64,000 bases of DNA from Oceanospirillaceae bacterium. GTDB taxonomy: Bacteria; Pseudomonadota; Gammaproteobacteria; Pseudomonadales; Litoribrevibacteraceae. The notes beneath the pieces are model-generated. The model worked only from the letters and a program-made list of their open reading frames with translations, did no database searches and was not told the origin of the DNA. The position numbers and the translations under genes were made by a program. The stretch covers positions 930,001 to 994,000 of the forward strand of contig JADFAD010000006.1 in assembly GCA_015665455.1 (NCBI GenBank), written 5' to 3'. Every line of letters starts with the position of its first letter. Within the stretch, counting starts at the first letter, position 1. Shown in pieces: positions 1 to 8,445 of the stretch.

Positions 1-2
1 TT

Positions 3-224
3 CAAAAAGCCATGGGCATGCCACCCCACGCATATCATGTTCAAGTTCGATTGCAACAAGCCAAAGCCATGTTGTCCCATGGAATGAAAATCCATGACGT
101 TGCGTTTGATACCGGCTTTACAGATCAAAGCCACCTAACCCGCCACTTTAAGAAAGCCATTGGGGTTACGCCGGGTCTGTTTCAAAGACAGATTTCAAAC
201 GCAGGCTCGTTAGTGGTCAACTGA
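3..224 (+). CDS. AraC-family transcriptional regulator, C-terminal fragment
   Basis: This is the last ~73 codons of a regulator whose 5' end lies left of the window. The reading frame is open from the first bases, and the ATG at 12 is only an internal Met. The residues form the second helix-turn-helix of the AraC/XylS domain: P-x-x-Y-H...R-L-x-x-A, then 'DVAFDTGFTDQSHLTRHFK' and the G-x-T-P-G-x-F end. The sensor domain is not visible, so the effector is unknown. The gene is followed at 298 by the His-rich/HupE genes on the same strand, which it might control; that link is inference. Confidence 0.88.
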   Translation, partial: QKAMGMPPHAYHVQVRLQQAKAMLSHGMKIHDVAFDTGFTDQSHLTRHFKKAIGVTPGLFQRQISNAGSLVVN

Positions 225-297
225 ATGTTGTCATTCACGTCTTCCCAACGAATAATAAGCAAGGTATGATTTCCGGCGACTTCAGACGTGATGCCTT

Positions 298-615
298 ATG
301 AAACTTCCCACGACCTTTTTACTCATCATTCAGCTATTGTTCGTTAGTTTAACAACGGGCGCTCATGGCCATGAGTCTGATCATGATAAGCACGACGGCA
401 TGCACATTCATGTGCACGATGACGCCTTTCTGGATAACAACAATTCAGATCATGAAACCAATCAACACATTCACTTCACCATTGATTTACTGCAACACAA
501 TGAATTCCGACTGACATTCAATAAAGTCAAACCTTCTTCAGAGTTCAACCCCAGTCATCGCAACCAATATTACCGACCTGCAGTTCCTCCTCCTGACAAC
601 CTGAACCTCGTTTAA
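298..615 (+). CDS. small His/Asp-rich secreted protein (hypothetical)
   Basis: A 105-residue protein of no recognised family. Residues 1-22 look like a Sec signal peptide ending near 'TTGAHG'. Residues 22-60 are dense in His and Asp (HGHESDHDKHDG, HIHVHDD, HETNQHIHF), typical of proteins that hold divalent metals weakly. The tail is Pro/Tyr-rich. It sits 77 bp upstream of a HupE/UreJ-type membrane protein on the same strand, so a periplasmic metal-buffer or delivery role is plausible but inferred. No strong ribosome site precedes the ATG. Confidence 0.6.
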   Translation: MKLPTTFLLIIQLLFVSLTTGAHGHESDHDKHDGMHIHVHDDAFLDNNNSDHETNQHIHFTIDLLQHNEFRLTFNKVKPSSEFNPSHRNQYYRPAVPPPDNLNLV

Positions 616-692
616 CTCAATCACAATGTTTATCTCGCACAATATCAACGCAGGTCAGATGCCTGCGTGTGTGAAAATTCAAGAGGTTATTT

Positions 693-1403
693 ATGCAATG
701 TTATTTACCCTCAAAGCGCCTTAAAAACGTGCTTTTGAGCTTTCTACTGATTCTATTCCCTATGGGGTTAGCGTTTGCCCATGGCGTAACGCAAGGCGAT
801 CAAGGCTACATCCAAGAAATATCAGGTATGAACATCATTCCTTATATGTACCTTGGTGCAAAACATATGGTAACCGGATACGATCACCTACTCTTCCTAC
901 TTGGCGTGATTTTCTTCCTCTATCGCCCATCCCATATTGGCATCTACGTCAGTCTCTTTGCACTGGGTCACTCGGCCACGTTACTGCTCGGCGTGTTGTT
1001 CGATATTCCAGCCAATGCCTATCTGATCGACGCCATTATTGGTCTATCAGTGGTCTATAAAGCACTGGATAATATGGGAGCGTATCAACGCTGGTTCGGC
1101 GTACAACCCAATACCAAGTTAGCAACGTTAATTTTTGGTCTTTTCCATGGCTTTGGGTTAGCCACAAAAATCCAAGCGTTTGAAATGTCTGAAGTGGGGC
1201 TTATCCCCAATTTAATCGCATTCAATATCGGCGTGGAAATAGGGCAATTACTCGCCTTGTTCGCCATCCTGATTCTCATCAGTATTTGGCGTAAGCATCC
1301 GCGTTTTTACCAACACGCCTACACCTCAAATACGCTACTTATGTGTGCCGGATTTATGCTCATCGGCTTCCAATTAACGGGCTATGTCATCGGCCAATCG
1401 TAA
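693..1403 (+). CDS. HupE/UreJ-family membrane protein
   Basis: A 236-residue integral membrane protein with a cleavable or first hydrophobic segment (residues 14-30), then about six membrane helices. Family motifs are clear: 'GYDHLLFLLG' near 65, 'FALGHSATLL' near 95, 'LFHGFGLATK' near 150 and 'FNIGVEIGQ' near 175. HupE/UreJ proteins sit in hydrogenase and urease loci and are thought to pass Ni2+ or related metals; the homologue here is of the shorter HupE/UreJ_2 kind. AAGAGG precedes the ATG by 6 nt. The His-rich gene before it and the anchored protein 18 bp after it suggest a three-gene unit. Substrate is not shown by the sequence. Confidence 0.85.
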   Translation: MQCYLPSKRLKNVLLSFLLILFPMGLAFAHGVTQGDQGYIQEISGMNIIPYMYLGAKHMVTGYDHLLFLLGVIFFLYRPSHIGIYVSLFALGHSATLLLGVLFDIPANAYLIDAIIGLSVVYKALDNMGAYQRWFGVQPNTKLATLIFGLFHGFGLATKIQAFEMSEVGLIPNLIAFNIGVEIGQLLALFAILILISIWRKHPRFYQHAYTSNTLLMCAGFMLIGFQLTGYVIGQS

Positions 1404-1421
1404 CTGATTTAAGGAATAATT

Positions 1422-2114
1422 ATGTATAACGCAAACAAACCTGCAGACGTGAATCTGCCAAGCACAAAACAACTTCTGATCTCGACCGTCGTCGCTTTAG
1501 TCGCTGCGTTCCTAATTTTAATCATTGCCATTTTACCCGCCGAATATGGCATAGACCCTACGGGGTTAGGTAAAAAGCTGTCGTTAACTCAAATGGGGGA
1601 AATCAAAGCACAGCTTGCAGAAGAAGCACTTCAGGACCAATCTCTTCAGGGCAATTCCAGTCAAGATAAGTCCAATCAAAACAACGCCAGTCAAGACAAA
1701 GCAAACACGGTAACAAAGGCAGAAGAGCAGCCTCTACCCGCAGCACCATTGAATGCCGCTCAAGCGGTTTCAGAATCAGTATCATCAAAGGTTGCTGCCA
1801 ATTCAGAGCAAGTTTCTGTCACCCTGAAACCCGGACAAGCGGCTGAGATCAAGCTGGCAATGAAGTCTGCTGAAACGGTCGAATTCTCATGGTCCGTCAA
1901 CGTCGGTCATGTAAACTTCGACACCCATGCAGACAATAGAAAAGTGAAATACCACAATTACAGCAAAGGCAAAGCAGTGACCCAAGACAAAGGCCAGTTA
2001 ACGGCTGCGTTTGATGGCATGCACGGTTGGTTTTGGAGAAATAGATCCAAGGAACAAGTCACTGTAACGCTTGATGTTTCTGGCGACTTTACAGACATAA
2101 AACGCGTGCTATAA
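1422..2114 (+). CDS. membrane-anchored periplasmic protein (hypothetical)
   Basis: A 230-residue protein with one N-terminal membrane helix (about residues 18-40), a Gln/Asn/Ser/Asp-rich low-complexity linker (about 65-100, with repeated S-Q-D-K and S-N-Q-N units) and a folded C-terminal part with Trp- and His-containing strands (about 125-230). Similar single-anchor proteins commonly follow HupE/UreJ_2 genes and are annotated only as transmembrane anchor proteins. It has a good ribosome site (AAGGA) and lies 18 bp after the HupE-like gene. Function unknown; partnership with the HupE-like channel is inferred from position. Confidence 0.7.
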   Translation: MYNANKPADVNLPSTKQLLISTVVALVAAFLILIIAILPAEYGIDPTGLGKKLSLTQMGEIKAQLAEEALQDQSLQGNSSQDKSNQNNASQDKANTVTKAEEQPLPAAPLNAAQAVSESVSSKVAANSEQVSVTLKPGQAAEIKLAMKSAETVEFSWSVNVGHVNFDTHADNRKVKYHNYSKGKAVTQDKGQLTAAFDGMHGWFWRNRSKEQVTVTLDVSGDFTDIKRVL

Positions 2115-2133
2115 ATTGCTTTAGTTCTATTAC

Positions 2134-2165
2134 CTTGGATTCCCGTTTTTATACGGGGATTCAAG
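2134..2165 (+). terminator. stem-loop after HupE-like operon
   Basis: A 13-bp stem (2134-2146 with 2153-2165, two G-U pairs) closes a 6-nt loop 20 nt after the stop codon. No T run follows, so it may be a weak terminator or an mRNA-end hairpin. Confidence 0.45.
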
Positions 2166-2305
2166 TGCATTAACGTACAACGAATTGCCCCCATTAAGAT
2201 AAGACGTTAAATAAGTCAATAACGTACAATATTTCGAACTTATCACCGCTTAAACTCACTGATCTTATAGGAATCAACCGCCTGAACAGGCAGTGAGACA
2301 CAAGC

Positions 2306-3049
2306 ATGCTAACAAGTCCAAAGTTAAACCTATTGTCTCTGCTCGCTGGAGCCAGAGATACCTTACCGCTTGTGCTTGCCGCTGTCCCCTTTGGAATTCT
2401 ATTTGGTGCCTTGTGTCAGGCCTTTGGGCTGCCATTAGCACTGTGCCTTGCTATGTCTATATTCGTCTTTGCCGGATCTTCACAGTTTGTTGCGGTGAAC
2501 TTACTCGGCATGGGGACACCATGGTTCATAGTGGTATGTGCAACCTTTGTCGTTAACTTAAGGCACATGATGTACAGCGCGAGTCTGATGCACCATGTTC
2601 GCCGTTTTACCCTAATACAAAGAGCACTGATGGCATTTGGCTTAACCGATGAAACGTTTGCAACGGTATTAAACCGACTGAACCGTCATAAAGATCAACC
2701 ATTCTCTGGCGCTTATTATCTAGGCTCTTTTGGCCTGATGTATTCCAACTGGATACTGTGCAGTGGCGTTGGTTTCATCCTAGGCAGCCAATTAGAAGAC
2801 CCTCTCGGCTGGGGCCTAGACGTAGCAATGGTCGTGGCCTTCATTGGAATCGTCTCACCGTTATTGATAAACAAAATGATGTGGTTAAGCGCGGTGCTGT
2901 CTGGTGGGGTTGCAGTGTTGACTTACGACTTACCTTTTCAGATGAGTATTTTGGTTTCATCGATAATAGCCATCATCATTCCTACTTGGTTGACCTTCAG
3001 AATGAAAAACAAAAAACGGTCATTGCTTCAGGAGGGCGCTGAAGGATGA
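2306..3049 (+). CDS. azlC: AzlC-family branched-chain amino acid exporter, large subunit
   Basis: A 247-residue polytopic inner-membrane protein of the AzlC family. The N-terminal signature 'VPFGILFGAL', the 'FAGSSQF' segment near residue 58 and the 'NLRHMMYSASL' block near 85 are diagnostic. With the small AzlD partner it exports branched-chain or related hydrophobic amino acids. Its stop overlaps the ATG of the next gene by 4 bp (ATGA), so the two subunits are translationally coupled. About 190 bp without a gene precede it, holding two copies of a 10-bp direct repeat (2171-2180 and 2220-2229) of unknown role. Confidence 0.9.
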   Translation: MLTSPKLNLLSLLAGARDTLPLVLAAVPFGILFGALCQAFGLPLALCLAMSIFVFAGSSQFVAVNLLGMGTPWFIVVCATFVVNLRHMMYSASLMHHVRRFTLIQRALMAFGLTDETFATVLNRLNRHKDQPFSGAYYLGSFGLMYSNWILCSGVGFILGSQLEDPLGWGLDVAMVVAFIGIVSPLLINKMMWLSAVLSGGVAVLTYDLPFQMSILVSSIIAIIIPTWLTFRMKNKKRSLLQEGAEG

Positions 3050-3402
3050 ATACAACCACACTGACAGACCTTCAAAGCGTGCTATTAATCCTAGGAATGA
3101 TGGTCGCCACCTTTGGCATTCGGTTCTTACCTTTTGCATTAGCTTCCCGAGAGAAACTGTGGGGGAAATATCAAGAATTCGCAGATACCGCGCTAGGATT
3201 TGTGCCTGTAGCGGTACTTACGTCCATCATTGCACCAACTGTACTGATCAGACAGTCAGGAATTGTATCTTTCGGGTTGGAAAATTTTCATCTATGGTCT
3301 GCTCTTGTCGCGTTTGGTGTATCACTCTTAACCCGAAATTTATTACTTACGGTCATATCCGGGCTCGGCACCTTTGCATTACTGACCGTATTATTTCGTT
3401 AA
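3046..3402 (+). CDS. azlD: AzlD-family exporter, small subunit
   Basis: A 118-residue protein with about four membrane helices. It carries the AzlD pattern: N-terminal 'MVATFGIRFLPFAL', mid-protein 'LGFVPVAVLTSIIAPTVL' and a C-terminal 'RNLLLTVISGL' helix. It forms the export complex with AzlC, encoded immediately upstream with a 4-bp overlap. Family membership is clear; the exact amino acid substrate is not shown. Confidence 0.88.
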   Translation: MNTTTLTDLQSVLLILGMMVATFGIRFLPFALASREKLWGKYQEFADTALGFVPVAVLTSIIAPTVLIRQSGIVSFGLENFHLWSALVAFGVSLLTRNLLLTVISGLGTFALLTVLFR

Positions 3403-3450
3403 CTCATACAGGGTTAACTCATGTTTAGTTAATCCATAATAGGAAAGCCT

Positions 3451-4404
3451 GTGCCTAATAGTGTTCAACCAGATTCCAGCCAACTAACTCAAGGCATTAT
3501 CTACGGTTTCATAGCCGCTATGATTTGGGGCGCGTGGCCGGTGATATCGGCTTACGGTGTTAAACAGTCGCTGTCCGCAAACGATCTCATATTCTTACGG
3601 TTTTTTGTCTCCGGCATCATTCTCCTGCCTATTTTTTTAAAACTAAAGTTCAAAGGAGTGAACCTAGGTAAAGGCTTAGTCTTGGCGTCAGGGGCTGGCC
3701 TTGGGTACATTTCACTGTGTTTTTATGGCTTATCCTATGCCCCTGCCAGCCACTTTGGCGTGATCACGCCAAGCTGCATGCTGACATTCACAACATTTGG
3801 AAGTTGGCTCTTCCTTAAAGAGAAATTGTCCACAGGCCGAATCATGGGCTTTGCCATCATTATTCTGGGCGTGCTCTCCATTGGCTGGGTAAGCTTTAAT
3901 AGTGGCAGTGATAGCAATTCCATCAATTCAGGTTATCCAGAGCGCTGGAAAGGCGACCTTATCTTCATCGTTTGTGGCGCTCTGTGGGCAACGTATACAT
4001 TGAGCAGCCGTATATGGAAGGTAGAAGCCTTTCACGCAACGTCCCTAGTCTCCGTTCTATCCATGTTGATCTTCACTCCGTTGTATTTTCTATTCATGGA
4101 CTCGAAGTTATCCACAGCCCCTCTGTCTGAAGTATTATTTCAAGGCACAATGCAGGGGGTGTTCACGGCCGTTCTTGCACTCTTATTCTTTAGTAAATCG
4201 GTCAATTTAATTGGAGCAAGCAAAGGAGCTGTGTTTGGTGCTTTGGTTCCAGCTATAGCCTTGATACTATCCATCCCTGTATTATCCGAGATTCCTACGT
4301 TGATAGAAGTATTTGGTGTTGTAATTGTCAGCATTGGAATGTTTTACGCACTGGGACTTTTGAAACTTCCAAATTTTCGAACAGATCAAGACAAAGTGTC
4401 TTGA
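3451..4404 (+). CDS. EamA/DMT-family transporter
   Basis: A 317-residue membrane protein with ten predicted helices in two EamA halves (about residues 15-145 and 165-300). The first half opens with 'YGFIAAMIWGAWPVISAYG' and the second with 'GDLIFIVCGALWATYT', the usual repeat starts. Members export metabolites or amino acids from the cytoplasm. The start is a GTG at 3451 preceded by AGGAAAG; no ATG fits better. It lies 48 bp after azlD on the same strand, so an export-gene cluster is plausible. Substrate cannot be read from the sequence. Confidence 0.88.
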   Translation: MPNSVQPDSSQLTQGIIYGFIAAMIWGAWPVISAYGVKQSLSANDLIFLRFFVSGIILLPIFLKLKFKGVNLGKGLVLASGAGLGYISLCFYGLSYAPASHFGVITPSCMLTFTTFGSWLFLKEKLSTGRIMGFAIIILGVLSIGWVSFNSGSDSNSINSGYPERWKGDLIFIVCGALWATYTLSSRIWKVEAFHATSLVSVLSMLIFTPLYFLFMDSKLSTAPLSEVLFQGTMQGVFTAVLALLFFSKSVNLIGASKGAVFGALVPAIALILSIPVLSEIPTLIEVFGVVIVSIGMFYALGLLKLPNFRTDQDKVS

Positions 4405-4423
4405 ACATAGAGAACAACAGTCA

Positions 4424-4759
4424 ATGAACGAACAACAGAAACAAACACTGAAAACGATCTTGGCTCAGTTCTCTGATGCTGAAAAACAAGATCTGAAAGC
4501 ACAAATGGGCATCGATTTAGACACAGACATTGATCCTGAGAATATGGATCCAGAGTTATCTAAGTTACTCATTGATAGTGGTGTTATTTCTGCAGAACCG
4601 CCCAACGACGCTAAACCTCAACTAACACAGAACAGCAATGCGGATGCAACGTGTTCATTTTGTGGTAAATCCAGTGCGATGGTCGGTACATTAATTACTT
4701 CGCCACAAGGCGCATCCATCTGCCGTAAATGCATCATGCAACATCAGGCAAACAAATAG
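4424..4759 (+). CDS. stand-alone ClpX-type C4 zinc-finger protein
   Basis: A 111-residue protein. Residues 1-60 are acidic and probably helical. After a Gln/Asn-rich linker, residues 77-103 hold C77-x2-C80 and C100-x2-C103 in the arrangement of the ClpX N-terminal zinc-binding domain (CSFCGKS ... ICRKC). ClpX uses this domain to dimerise and to recognise adaptors, but this protein has no AAA+ part. It begins 20 bp after the EamA gene. A role as adaptor or small nucleic-acid/protein-binding factor is only a guess. Confidence 0.72.
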   Translation: MNEQQKQTLKTILAQFSDAEKQDLKAQMGIDLDTDIDPENMDPELSKLLIDSGVISAEPPNDAKPQLTQNSNADATCSFCGKSSAMVGTLITSPQGASICRKCIMQHQANK

Positions 4760-4905
4760 CTGATGCCTTGTAACGCCCCTTTTCGTAACTCCTTTCTAAT
4801 TGTAACCCCCTAGACGCTACTTCCTATATGTAAGAGACATTGGCCATCTGAACAACGATGGCTACACTTTCTTCATGCTCTCAAAAGTCACATAGGAAAA
4901 CCATC

Positions 4906-5331
4906 ATGAACACCTACCTCAGAAATACTTGCAGTGCTCTATTGACTGCTTTAATCGTTACAACCTCAAGCGTTCTGCAGGCGTCAGAATCCCCAGAGGG
5001 AGCTCAAGCCTATATTATTTCGCCAAACAACGGTGAAACCGTACCGAGAACCTTTACCGTCAAATTTGGCCTTCAAGGCATGGGCGTAGCGCCAGCGGGG
5101 ACAGATAAAGCCAAAACAGGCCATCACCATTTATTAGTGGATGTCGAGACGCTTCCTGACATGAACTTACCCATGGGGAAAGACGTAAAACACTTTGGCG
5201 GAGGTCAAACAGAAACCACGTTAACGCTTGAGCCCGGAAAACATACATTGCAACTGATTCTGGGTGACAAAAGCCACATTCCTCATAACCCACCCGTGGT
5301 GTCTGAGAAAATAATCATCACCGTTAAATAA
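4906..5331 (+). CDS. DUF4399 periplasmic protein
   Basis: A 141-residue exported protein. The ATG at 4906 is preferred over 4858 because AGGAAAA precedes it and because it opens directly into a signal peptide (residues 1-25, ending 'LQASESP'). The mature part carries the DUF4399 pattern: 'ISPNNGETVPRTFTVKFGL', 'GHHHLLVD' and 'LQLILGDKSHIPH'. The three adjacent His and the later His suggest a metal-binding beta-sandwich, though no function is established for the family. Confidence 0.82.
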   Translation: MNTYLRNTCSALLTALIVTTSSVLQASESPEGAQAYIISPNNGETVPRTFTVKFGLQGMGVAPAGTDKAKTGHHHLLVDVETLPDMNLPMGKDVKHFGGGQTETTLTLEPGKHTLQLILGDKSHIPHNPPVVSEKIIITVK

Positions 5332-5339
5332 CCTTTGAT

Positions 5340-5362
5340 TGAGCAGGTAAAATACCTGCTCA
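5340..5362 (+). terminator. stem-loop after DUF4399 gene
   Basis: A perfect 10-bp inverted repeat with a 3-nt loop begins 8 nt after the stop codon. The following stretch is pyrimidine-rich rather than a pure T run, so termination is likely but not certain. Confidence 0.55.
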
Positions 5363-5479
5363 CCTCCCTTCTTTAACCATTGGCTATTCGTTCTCTATTA
5401 ACCCCCATAAAATAAATCGTTCTAGGATTCTTAGCTTCAATCCGCTAAATTAAATACCTTCACAAAAAAGGATTTCACT

Positions 5480-6040
5480 GTGCAACGTTTATTCAAACTG
5501 ATGTGTATTACCGCCCTTTTAACAACACTTGTTGGTTGCAGCTTAACCCCACCCAAGCGTGTTCAATATTCAGACGAAATAAAAGTGGAAGCCCAAGTAG
5601 AAGCCATTGATCGCTGGGCAAGAACGTTCACCGTTCGAATGCCTGATGGTCAGCTACAGACCTTAGCCGCCGGATTTGAAGTCAAGAACTTTGAACAATT
5701 AGAAGTAGGCGATACCATCGAAGCGAGAATGTATCAGTCGGTGGTTATCACCCTCAAAAAAGAAGGCGTACCAAGCATAGGTTCTGAAGAATCCATATTG
5801 GTTGCTCAAAAGGGGAATAAACCCGCCATGGATGCGTCACAGACTTACGAAATCAAAGCCAGAGTTCTGGCCATTGATATTGCCAATAACCGGATCCAGC
5901 TTAAATCGCCTCATGGCACCATCGAAACCATTCAAGCTCAAGACCCTGAAAACCTAAAATGGGTAAAGGTGGGTGACATTGTCGTTGCCACCATCACCCG
6001 AGGCATAGCAATCCAAGCCAAAAAACTAAATCAAAAATAA
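5480..6040 (+). CDS. predicted lipoprotein (hypothetical)
   Basis: A 186-residue protein starting at GTG 5480 behind AAAAGGA. The N-terminus is a lipoprotein signal with lipobox L-V-G-C20. The mature part has two similar halves of about 70 residues, each with an alternating pattern (K-V/I-x-A-x-V-x-A-I-D...T/I-x-x-K/R-x-P-x-G) ending in 'VGDTIEARM' or 'VGDIVVATI'. This looks like a duplicated small beta-barrel (OB- or SH3-like). No known family was recognised. Likely attached to a membrane in the periplasm. Confidence 0.65.
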   Translation: MQRLFKLMCITALLTTLVGCSLTPPKRVQYSDEIKVEAQVEAIDRWARTFTVRMPDGQLQTLAAGFEVKNFEQLEVGDTIEARMYQSVVITLKKEGVPSIGSEESILVAQKGNKPAMDASQTYEIKARVLAIDIANNRIQLKSPHGTIETIQAQDPENLKWVKVGDIVVATITRGIAIQAKKLNQK

Positions 6041-6057
6041 CGCCTGAAAGAAACTTG

Positions 6058-6399
6058 ATGAAAAAGCATTCCGAGTTTGTAAATTTTCTCTGTGAACAGT
6101 TAATGAATATTGGCCCGGTCAGATCCAAACGAATGTTTGGCGGATACGGATTATTCATGGACGATCTCATGTTCGGTTTGGTTGCAGACGACGTCCTCTA
6201 TTTAAAAACAGACACTCAAACCAAATCAAAATACGACGAGCTCGGATTAGAACCTTTCTGCTACTCCAGAGGCGAAAAAGTTATTGCTTTAAGTTATAGT
6301 CAAGCTCCCGAAGAGACCTTGGAACAACCACAGCAATTATGTGAGTGGGCCAATGAAGCTTATGGTGCAGCACTTCGGTCAGCAAAAAAGAAAAAATAA
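6058..6399 (+). CDS. TfoX N-terminal domain protein
   Basis: A 113-residue protein matching the TfoX/Sxy N-terminal domain: 'GPVRSKRMFGGYGLF', 'FGLVADDVLYLKTD' and 'FCYSRGEKVIALSY'. Full-length TfoX/Sxy activates competence genes and has a second domain that is absent here, so this is the single-domain type whose role is not settled. ATG 6058 is preferred over the TTG at 6055. The C-terminus is Lys-rich (K-K-K-K). It starts 17 bp after the preceding lipoprotein gene. Confidence 0.82.
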   Translation: MKKHSEFVNFLCEQLMNIGPVRSKRMFGGYGLFMDDLMFGLVADDVLYLKTDTQTKSKYDELGLEPFCYSRGEKVIALSYSQAPEETLEQPQQLCEWANEAYGAALRSAKKKK

Positions 6400-6429
6400 C
6401 AAAAAAAAGCAAACTTAAGGCAATGGAAT

Positions 6430-6918
6430 ATGTTGAAGAAGCTCGCTTTATCGATCTTTGTTGTGCTGTTTATCGGTTGTGCCACACTGACAACTCGCTT
6501 GTACACGTTAGGGCAACAATCCCAAAATATGATGCCCCTAGGCCTCATAGAAGGGCGATTAGCAACGTGCCCTGAAAAACCAAATTGTACTAACAGTGAA
6601 TACCCTGATGACGCCGATCATTATGTCACACCATTACTTATGCCCAATACGTCCTGGGACTTACTCAAAGACACCCTTCGCACCACAGTACGGCAAGACG
6701 GTGGCGAGGTGAAACAAGTCAACGAGTTTTATCTGGCCAGTGAATACACCAGTCAAACGTTTGAGTTTGTAGACGATTTAGAATTTCGGTTCGATCCGAA
6801 CCAAGAGATGCTTCATATTCGCTCAGCCTCTCGTGTGGGCTACAGTGACTTAGATGCCAACTCTGAACGAGTACAACGCATCAAAAAAATAATACAAACA
6901 CTCAGCCAAACTCAATAG
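6430..6918 (+). CDS. DUF1499 family protein
   Basis: A 162-residue protein with an N-terminal hydrophobic segment containing a lipobox-like F-I-G-C17. It is therefore probably lipid-anchored. The DUF1499 signature is present as 'LATCPEKPNCTNSE' (residues 45-58), with the later 'EYTSQTFEFVDDLEFRFD' and 'IRSASRVGYSDLDANSERV' blocks. No biochemical role is established for the family. It starts 30 bp after the TfoX-N gene on the same strand. Confidence 0.82.
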   Translation: MLKKLALSIFVVLFIGCATLTTRLYTLGQQSQNMMPLGLIEGRLATCPEKPNCTNSEYPDDADHYVTPLLMPNTSWDLLKDTLRTTVRQDGGEVKQVNEFYLASEYTSQTFEFVDDLEFRFDPNQEMLHIRSASRVGYSDLDANSERVQRIKKIIQTLSQTQ

Positions 6919-6943
6919 TTTAAAAACAGGACAAATCGGAATT

Positions 6944-6979
6944 ATTAACCAGTTAGACCAAATTTTTTCACTGGTTAAT
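6944..6979. promoter_or_regulatory. 10-bp inverted repeat upstream of MFS gene
   Basis: A perfect 10-bp inverted repeat (6944-6953 and 6970-6979) around a 16-bp A/T-rich spacer lies 58 bp before the MFS start. It could be an operator for the transporter or a stem-loop ending the DUF1499 transcript. There is no T run after it. Confidence 0.35.
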
Positions 6980-7036
6980 TCAATCAAAGCTCTTTAAGCT
7001 GGCTTTCTGTAAAATTCCGTCAGCTAAGAGAGCGTT

Positions 7037-8443
7037 ATGCATCCCGCCGTTAGTAACAAAGCATCCGACCAGCTCATTATCTGGGTCATCATCCTGACTC
7101 AATTTGCAACGCCATTTATGTTTTCTGGAGTCGCAATTACCTTGCCTGAGATGGGTTTGGAGCTTGGAGCCAGTGCCGTCGCTCTTGGCCTCGTTGAATC
7201 CGTATATTTAGGGATGTCCGCTGCATTACTTCTTCCCATTGGCCGAATCGCGGATGCCACAGACCGAGCAACACTGTTTAAGACTGGGCTGATTGGTTAT
7301 TCCATCTGTACGTTAGCCATCAGTGCTTTACCCACCATTGAGCTGGTTATTGCCTTTCGAGCCATACAGGGTGGGTTTGGTGCATTATTAATGGCCACAG
7401 GCATGGCCATTATTTCCCAGAAAATCCCCCCTGATAAACTAGGAAAAGCCATAGGCCTCAGTGTTGGAGCCGTTTATGCTGGGTTATCCGCTGGGCCTCT
7501 CCTTTCTGGCTGGATCACAACGCACTTTGGTTGGCGAGCGGTATACAGCATCACATTTTTACCTTTGATGCTTTCAACCTTACTTGCAGTCTGGGCTCTG
7601 CCAAGCCAATGGCAAACAATGAAGACCCGGCTTGATTGGGTTGGCAGTTTACTGATTATGCTTGCCATGGCGCTGCTTATTTATGGCAGTGCCTCACTCA
7701 ACTCCCATCTAGGAATATGGACGTTAATGTCAGGCGTTGGTTGTATGGTGTTGTTCTTTTACAGTCAATCCAACGTATCTACTCCCCTATTGAACATGCA
7801 AAGCATGCGTGAAAACCATGATTTCAGCCACGCACTTCTGACCCAACTGTTCATGTACGTTGGCGCCTTTGGGGTCACGTTCATATTAGGTTTATACCTT
7901 CAATCGGTAAGAAATTTCACCCCAAATGAAGCAGGCCAATTACTCGTACTTGGGCCTATACTTATGGCCGTTCTCGCACCCATATTCGGACGCCTCTCGG
8001 ACCGAATAAACAAACGAATCATGACGACACTGGGAGTCACTATGGCCATTATCAGTCTAGGACTTGCCTTACAGTTAGATCATGCCTCAGGGCTGCCTAT
8101 TTTGATTGCTGTCGTTATATTTCAGGGGCTTGGCTTTGCCCTGTTCTCATCCCCCAACATTGCTATCATCATGGGCAGCGTAGATGCCAGCCAATACAGT
8201 TTAGCCACGGCCTTAAGCGCTAAGATGCGTTCATTGGGTATGGTCTTCAGCATGGTTATTATTACGTTAGTCACCTCCATATTTCTTGGGAAACAAACCA
8301 TCGAACAAGCGCCCGATGCTTACCTGAATGTCATGACCATCGCCTTCTCAACGTTTGCAGGGTTATTAACCGTTGCTTGGCTTTTATCCGCCAGTGCCAT
8401 ACGAAGAACAGCACACGACCTCAATTCGACCACAGAGAATTAA
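7037..8443 (+). CDS. MFS transporter, DHA2-like (14-helix) drug efflux type
   Basis: A 468-residue major facilitator with about 14 membrane helices. It has motif A-like 'PIGRIADATDRATLFKTG' between helices 2 and 3, motif C-like 'GLSVGAVYAGLSAGPLLSG' in helix 5 and 'GRLSDRINKRIM' after helix 8. This layout fits the EmrB/QacA (DHA2) group that expels drugs or metabolites by proton antiport. AGAGAG precedes the ATG. A LysE-type exporter begins 2 bp after its stop, so the two are almost certainly co-transcribed. Substrate unknown. Confidence 0.88.
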   Translation: MHPAVSNKASDQLIIWVIILTQFATPFMFSGVAITLPEMGLELGASAVALGLVESVYLGMSAALLLPIGRIADATDRATLFKTGLIGYSICTLAISALPTIELVIAFRAIQGGFGALLMATGMAIISQKIPPDKLGKAIGLSVGAVYAGLSAGPLLSGWITTHFGWRAVYSITFLPLMLSTLLAVWALPSQWQTMKTRLDWVGSLLIMLAMALLIYGSASLNSHLGIWTLMSGVGCMVLFFYSQSNVSTPLLNMQSMRENHDFSHALLTQLFMYVGAFGVTFILGLYLQSVRNFTPNEAGQLLVLGPILMAVLAPIFGRLSDRINKRIMTTLGVTMAIISLGLALQLDHASGLPILIAVVIFQGLGFALFSSPNIAIIMGSVDASQYSLATALSAKMRSLGMVFSMVIITLVTSIFLGKQTIEQAPDAYLNVMTIAFSTFAGLLTVAWLLSASAIRRTAHDLNSTTEN

Positions 8444-8445
8444 CT

